NCBI GenBank assembly: GCA_017993865.1
Contig: JAGOLU010000067.1
Coordinates: 1 to 5,247 of the forward strand
DNA from: Candidatus Woesebacteria bacterium
Lineage (GTDB): Bacteria > Patescibacteriota > Microgenomatia > UBA1406 > GWC2-37-13
DNA length: 5,247 nucleotides
Direction: 5' to 3'
Part shown: positions 3,626 through 5,247 of the stretch, in pieces
Position numbering within the stretch: position 1 is the first letter of the stretch
How the letters are laid out: each line of letters opens with the position of its first letter
Notes under the pieces: model-generated
What the model saw: only the letters and a program-made list of their open reading frames with translations
What the model was told of the DNA's origin: nothing
Databases searched by the model: none
Translations under genes and position numbers: made by a program

Positions 3626-4555
3626 TCAAGGCTTCCATACAATCTTGTACCCAGATTCGTTGGTATATCCATCTCTTGGTGGGCTGTGTGTTATTAGTCC
3701 TGCTAATCTACAGGACCCGAATTCATTTAGGAGGCAAACACTACCGTCTTTGTAGAGGGCAATGTTCGCGTCTACTCTAGTCAGTGGGCTTTGAGCCTCG
3801 AGCACAGACTGTAGCCCTTCTCCCCTTTGTTCATATACCTCAATATGCCAAGGAGCAGTGTCCTCTGGGGGATCTTGCACCTCATATAACACAACTAGGT
3901 TGGGGGTAGAATACTCGCTAATACCGGCAATCATCACACATACGACTTTCTTGATATCTTGTACACGTATCTTATCCGACAAAATCTTCAGGTACGGGCA
4001 ATCACTAACGACGTCCGTCACCTTTGGAACAAGCTGAACATTATTCGAATCTACTTTGAAGATCACCTGGAACTTTCCCTCGACATCCACAACGATATGT
4101 TCAAGAATAGGTTCAGGGTAATCATGCGCGAACATTTTACAGATTTGCCCCTGTTTCATGATGATCATACCATATGAATCTATCCTGCTTTTTTCAAAAT
4201 AAAGATGCGGACATTCTGGGGTTGTCCATGAGTCGTAGACACCTTCTTCTTTGAAAATTGTGTCCCGCTTCACTCCTCGTCTTACCGCCTCAATAGATGG
4301 GGACTGCAGGCGCCCCCAATCCATGGCTTTATCACAAGGATAACTTACGAGCTCAACCCCCTCATGACTCCCATGAATAGCTAAGGTATGTACGCAAATG
4401 CGTGGAGATTCTCTGACCTGCTGATCCTGCGAGAGTCTTGGGATTGTGGAGAGTTGGCGTATATATATTCCCAACAGGACACTCAGGAGCAACAACAAGA
4501 AAAGCAGCAATTTATGTTTACTAACAAAAAGTTTTATATTCCCAATTAGTCTCAT
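3626..4555 (-). CDS. Membrane-anchored extracytoplasmic protein with eight cysteines, unknown function
   Basis: This is a 309-residue protein that I do not recognise, and the only minus-strand gene in the window. A short basic N-terminus (VSKHK) precedes one hydrophobic segment at 16-32 (Leu-rich), then RQ. This fits an uncleaved signal anchor with about 275 residues outside the cytoplasm. There is no lipobox Cys directly after the helix. The outer part carries eight Cys (54, 74, 115, 139, 186, 206, 274, 282), which could form up to four disulfides. It looks beta-rich (alternating hydrophobics such as VVDVEGKFQVIFKV and NLVVLYEV), and short Pro-rich stretches suggest a folded, secreted domain. 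The stop TGA is at 3628-3626. The start ATG (4555-4553) sits 24 nt after an extended -10 box, with no Shine-Dalgarno sequence. The gene lies between 113-bp direct repeats, so it appears to have been inserted into a duplicated locus, and its promoter lies inside the remnant of a paralogue of the 3102 gene. Confidence 0.75.
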   Translation of the reverse strand: MRLIGNIKLFVSKHKLLLFLLLLLSVLLGIYIRQLSTIPRLSQDQQVRESPRICVHTLAIHGSHEGVELVSYPCDKAMDWGRLQSPSIEAVRRGVKRDTIFKEEGVYDSWTTPECPHLYFEKSRIDSYGMIIMKQGQICKMFAHDYPEPILEHIVVDVEGKFQVIFKVDSNNVQLVPKVTDVVSDCPYLKILSDKIRVQDIKKVVCVMIAGISEYSTPNLVVLYEVQDPPEDTAPWHIEVYEQRGEGLQSVLEAQSPLTRVDANIALYKDGSVCLLNEFGSCRLAGLITHSPPRDGYTNESGYKIVWKP

Positions 4556-4639
4556 TATGAGCGAAAATTAGTTGGTGACATTGTAGCATCTGATTTGATT
4601 ATTCTGACCACATTTCTCTTTCTGGTCCAAGGTCGGTGA
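4550..4639 (+). pseudogene. C-terminal remnant of a paralogue of the small three-helix protein
   Basis: This frame has no start and is open from just after a TAG at 4547 to TGA 4637-4639. Its end reads LIILTTFLFLVQGR, against LIVLTAFLLLIAAR in the gene ending at 3506: same length, same phase, same stop. Many codon changes are conservative (I/V, F/L, A/T), so the ancestor was once translated. Upstream of about 4590 the similarity fades, and the reverse gene begins at 4555. It is read as a truncated duplicate. Confidence 0.6.
4580..4588 (-). promoter_or_regulatory. Extended -10 promoter for the minus-strand gene
   Basis: Read on the minus strand, this is TGC followed by TACAAT (4585 to 4580). 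Transcription would start near 4573, leaving a leader of about 18 nt before ATG 4555. The box lies inside the truncated paralogue remnant. Confidence 0.45.
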
Positions 4640-4707
4640 AAAAGATAGAATCGGGTATGTTTGGGCTAAACTTGGCGGATTCACTCGCTACTCATCTGCT
4701 ATACTTT
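4595..4707 (+). repeat. 113-bp direct repeat, right copy
   Basis: This is the partner of 3462-3574, ungapped and about 76% identical. The coding-tail part keeps the reading frame. The middle (4624-4663) is most diverged, and the last 34 bp with the promoter differ at only two positions. Confidence 0.8.
4697..4705 (+). promoter_or_regulatory. Extended -10 promoter for the M16 peptidase gene
   Basis: TGCTATACT is TATACT (4700-4705) with the TGn extension. The predicted start near 4712 gives a leader of about 13 nt to ATG 4725. A second box-like sequence, TGATATAAC (4713-4721), is too close to the ATG to make a usable mRNA. The block upstream is conserved in the left repeat. Confidence 0.55.
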
Positions 4708-4724
4708 GCTCCTGATATAACCCT

Positions 4725-5247
4725 ATGAAAATCGAACAAATCACCCTTCCTAACAAACTTCGTGTAGTTTTGGCTGATACGGGCGGCGCTGAATCTGCGA
4801 CAGTCCTTTTGCTCGTCAAGGCAGGAAGTAGATACGAAACACCTACCAATAACGGCATCGCGCACTTCTTCGAACATATGGCATTCAAGGGGTCCGCAAA
4901 ATACCCAGACAGCTTTACCATCAGCTCAACAATTGAGGGTATGGGAGGGGTCTTTAATGCATTCACGAGCAAAGATCACACCGGCTACTGGATCAAAGGC
5001 ACCGTTGATAAAACAGGGCTTATGCTTGATGTCCTTGCAGATATGGTAACATCGGCCAAGCTTGAGTCAAAGGAAATTGAGAAGGAGAAAGGGGTAATTG
5101 TGGAGGAGATTAATATGTACGAGGATATGCCCCAGAGCAAGGTCTCAAATGTGTACGATTCGCTACTGTATCCAAATCATCCGTTAGGCATGGATATTGC
5201 GGGCTCTCACGCCACAGTCAAATCATTTAATCGCCAACATTTCCTCG
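4725..5247 (+). CDS. M16-family zinc metallopeptidase, N-terminal part (gene runs off the right edge)
   Basis: 174 residues are visible and no stop is reached. This is the N-terminal domain of an M16 (pitrilysin/mitochondrial-processing-peptidase-like) protease. The inverted zinc motif HxxEH appears as HFFEH (H47, E50, H51), and the third zinc ligand is E128 in VIVEEI, at the usual 76-residue spacing. The flanking family features are all present: N-terminal ITLPNKLRVVL, the strand VLLLVKAGSRYE, GIAHFFEHMAFKG, then NAFTSKDHTGYW and YPNHPLGMDIAG. The enzyme should be catalytically active as far as seen. No signal peptide is present, suggesting a cytoplasmic peptidase of the small bacterial PqqL/YmxG type. 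Whether a second M16 domain follows is outside the window. No Shine-Dalgarno sequence precedes ATG 4725. The promoter lies in a duplicated 113-bp block. Confidence 0.93.
   Translation, partial: MKIEQITLPNKLRVVLADTGGAESATVLLLVKAGSRYETPTNNGIAHFFEHMAFKGSAKYPDSFTISSTIEGMGGVFNAFTSKDHTGYWIKGTVDKTGLMLDVLADMVTSAKLESKEIEKEKGVIVEEINMYEDMPQSKVSNVYDSLLYPNHPLGMDIAGSHATVKSFNRQHFL

Noticed and set aside
3568..3780. Plus-strand ORF with a hydrophobic segment, antisense to the minus-strand gene
   Set aside because: Its ATG lies inside a predicted -10 box, so a transcript from that promoter could not include it. The composition is that of a shadow frame of the convincing minus-strand gene.
4688..4972. Minus-strand ORFs at the right end
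   Set aside because: They are opposite the M16 peptidase zinc-binding region, which is clearly coding on the plus strand.

Overview
The window looks like a chromosomal piece of a Patescibacteria (CPR) genome, probably Parcubacteria-like. This is inferred from four things: a short stand-alone GIY-YIG nuclease next to a tRNA, compact single-domain genes, no Shine-Dalgarno sequence before any gene, and start codons lying close behind (extended) -10 boxes. No rRNA or marker gene in the window settles the taxonomy. The standard genetic code fits every frame.

Layout. Positions 1-321 are the C-terminal end of leucyl-tRNA synthetase. Positions 333-780 are a compact RNA/nuclease locus. It has an extended -10 promoter, a broken copy of the 5' half of a tRNA-Lys gene whose D-loop is flanked by two strong hairpins, a GIY-YIG nuclease gene (473-718), and an intact tRNA-Lys(UUU) gene (709-780) that overlaps the nuclease stop codon. 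The 14-bp repeat CGGGCCCATAGCTC at 359 and 708 brackets the nuclease segment as if it were an element inserted at the tRNA gene. Positions 834-2163 are a two-gene operon (1-nt spacing) of a cyclase/arylformamidase-family metal hydrolase and a class I glutamine amidotransferase. Positions 2299-3506 encode two unrecognised membrane proteins, each with its own candidate promoter.

Positions 3462-4707 are a rearranged segment. A membrane-anchored, cysteine-containing protein of unknown function is encoded on the minus strand (4555-3626) and is flanked by ungapped 113-bp direct repeats (about 76% identical). Each repeat holds the last 14 codons of the small three-helix membrane protein gene, the following intergenic DNA and a promoter. 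The right-hand copy is the tail of a truncated paralogue (4550-4639). Its promoter probably serves the last gene, an M16 zinc metallopeptidase (4725 to the window end, incomplete).

The strongest candidate for an undescribed system is the tRNA-Lys/GIY-YIG locus. One transcript would carry a tRNA-like decoy leader, the nuclease mRNA and the real tRNA, and RNase P maturation of the tRNA would remove the nuclease stop codon. The second is the repeat-flanked reverse gene. Both readings are inferences from sequence layout. All motif, repeat and stem positions were read by hand.
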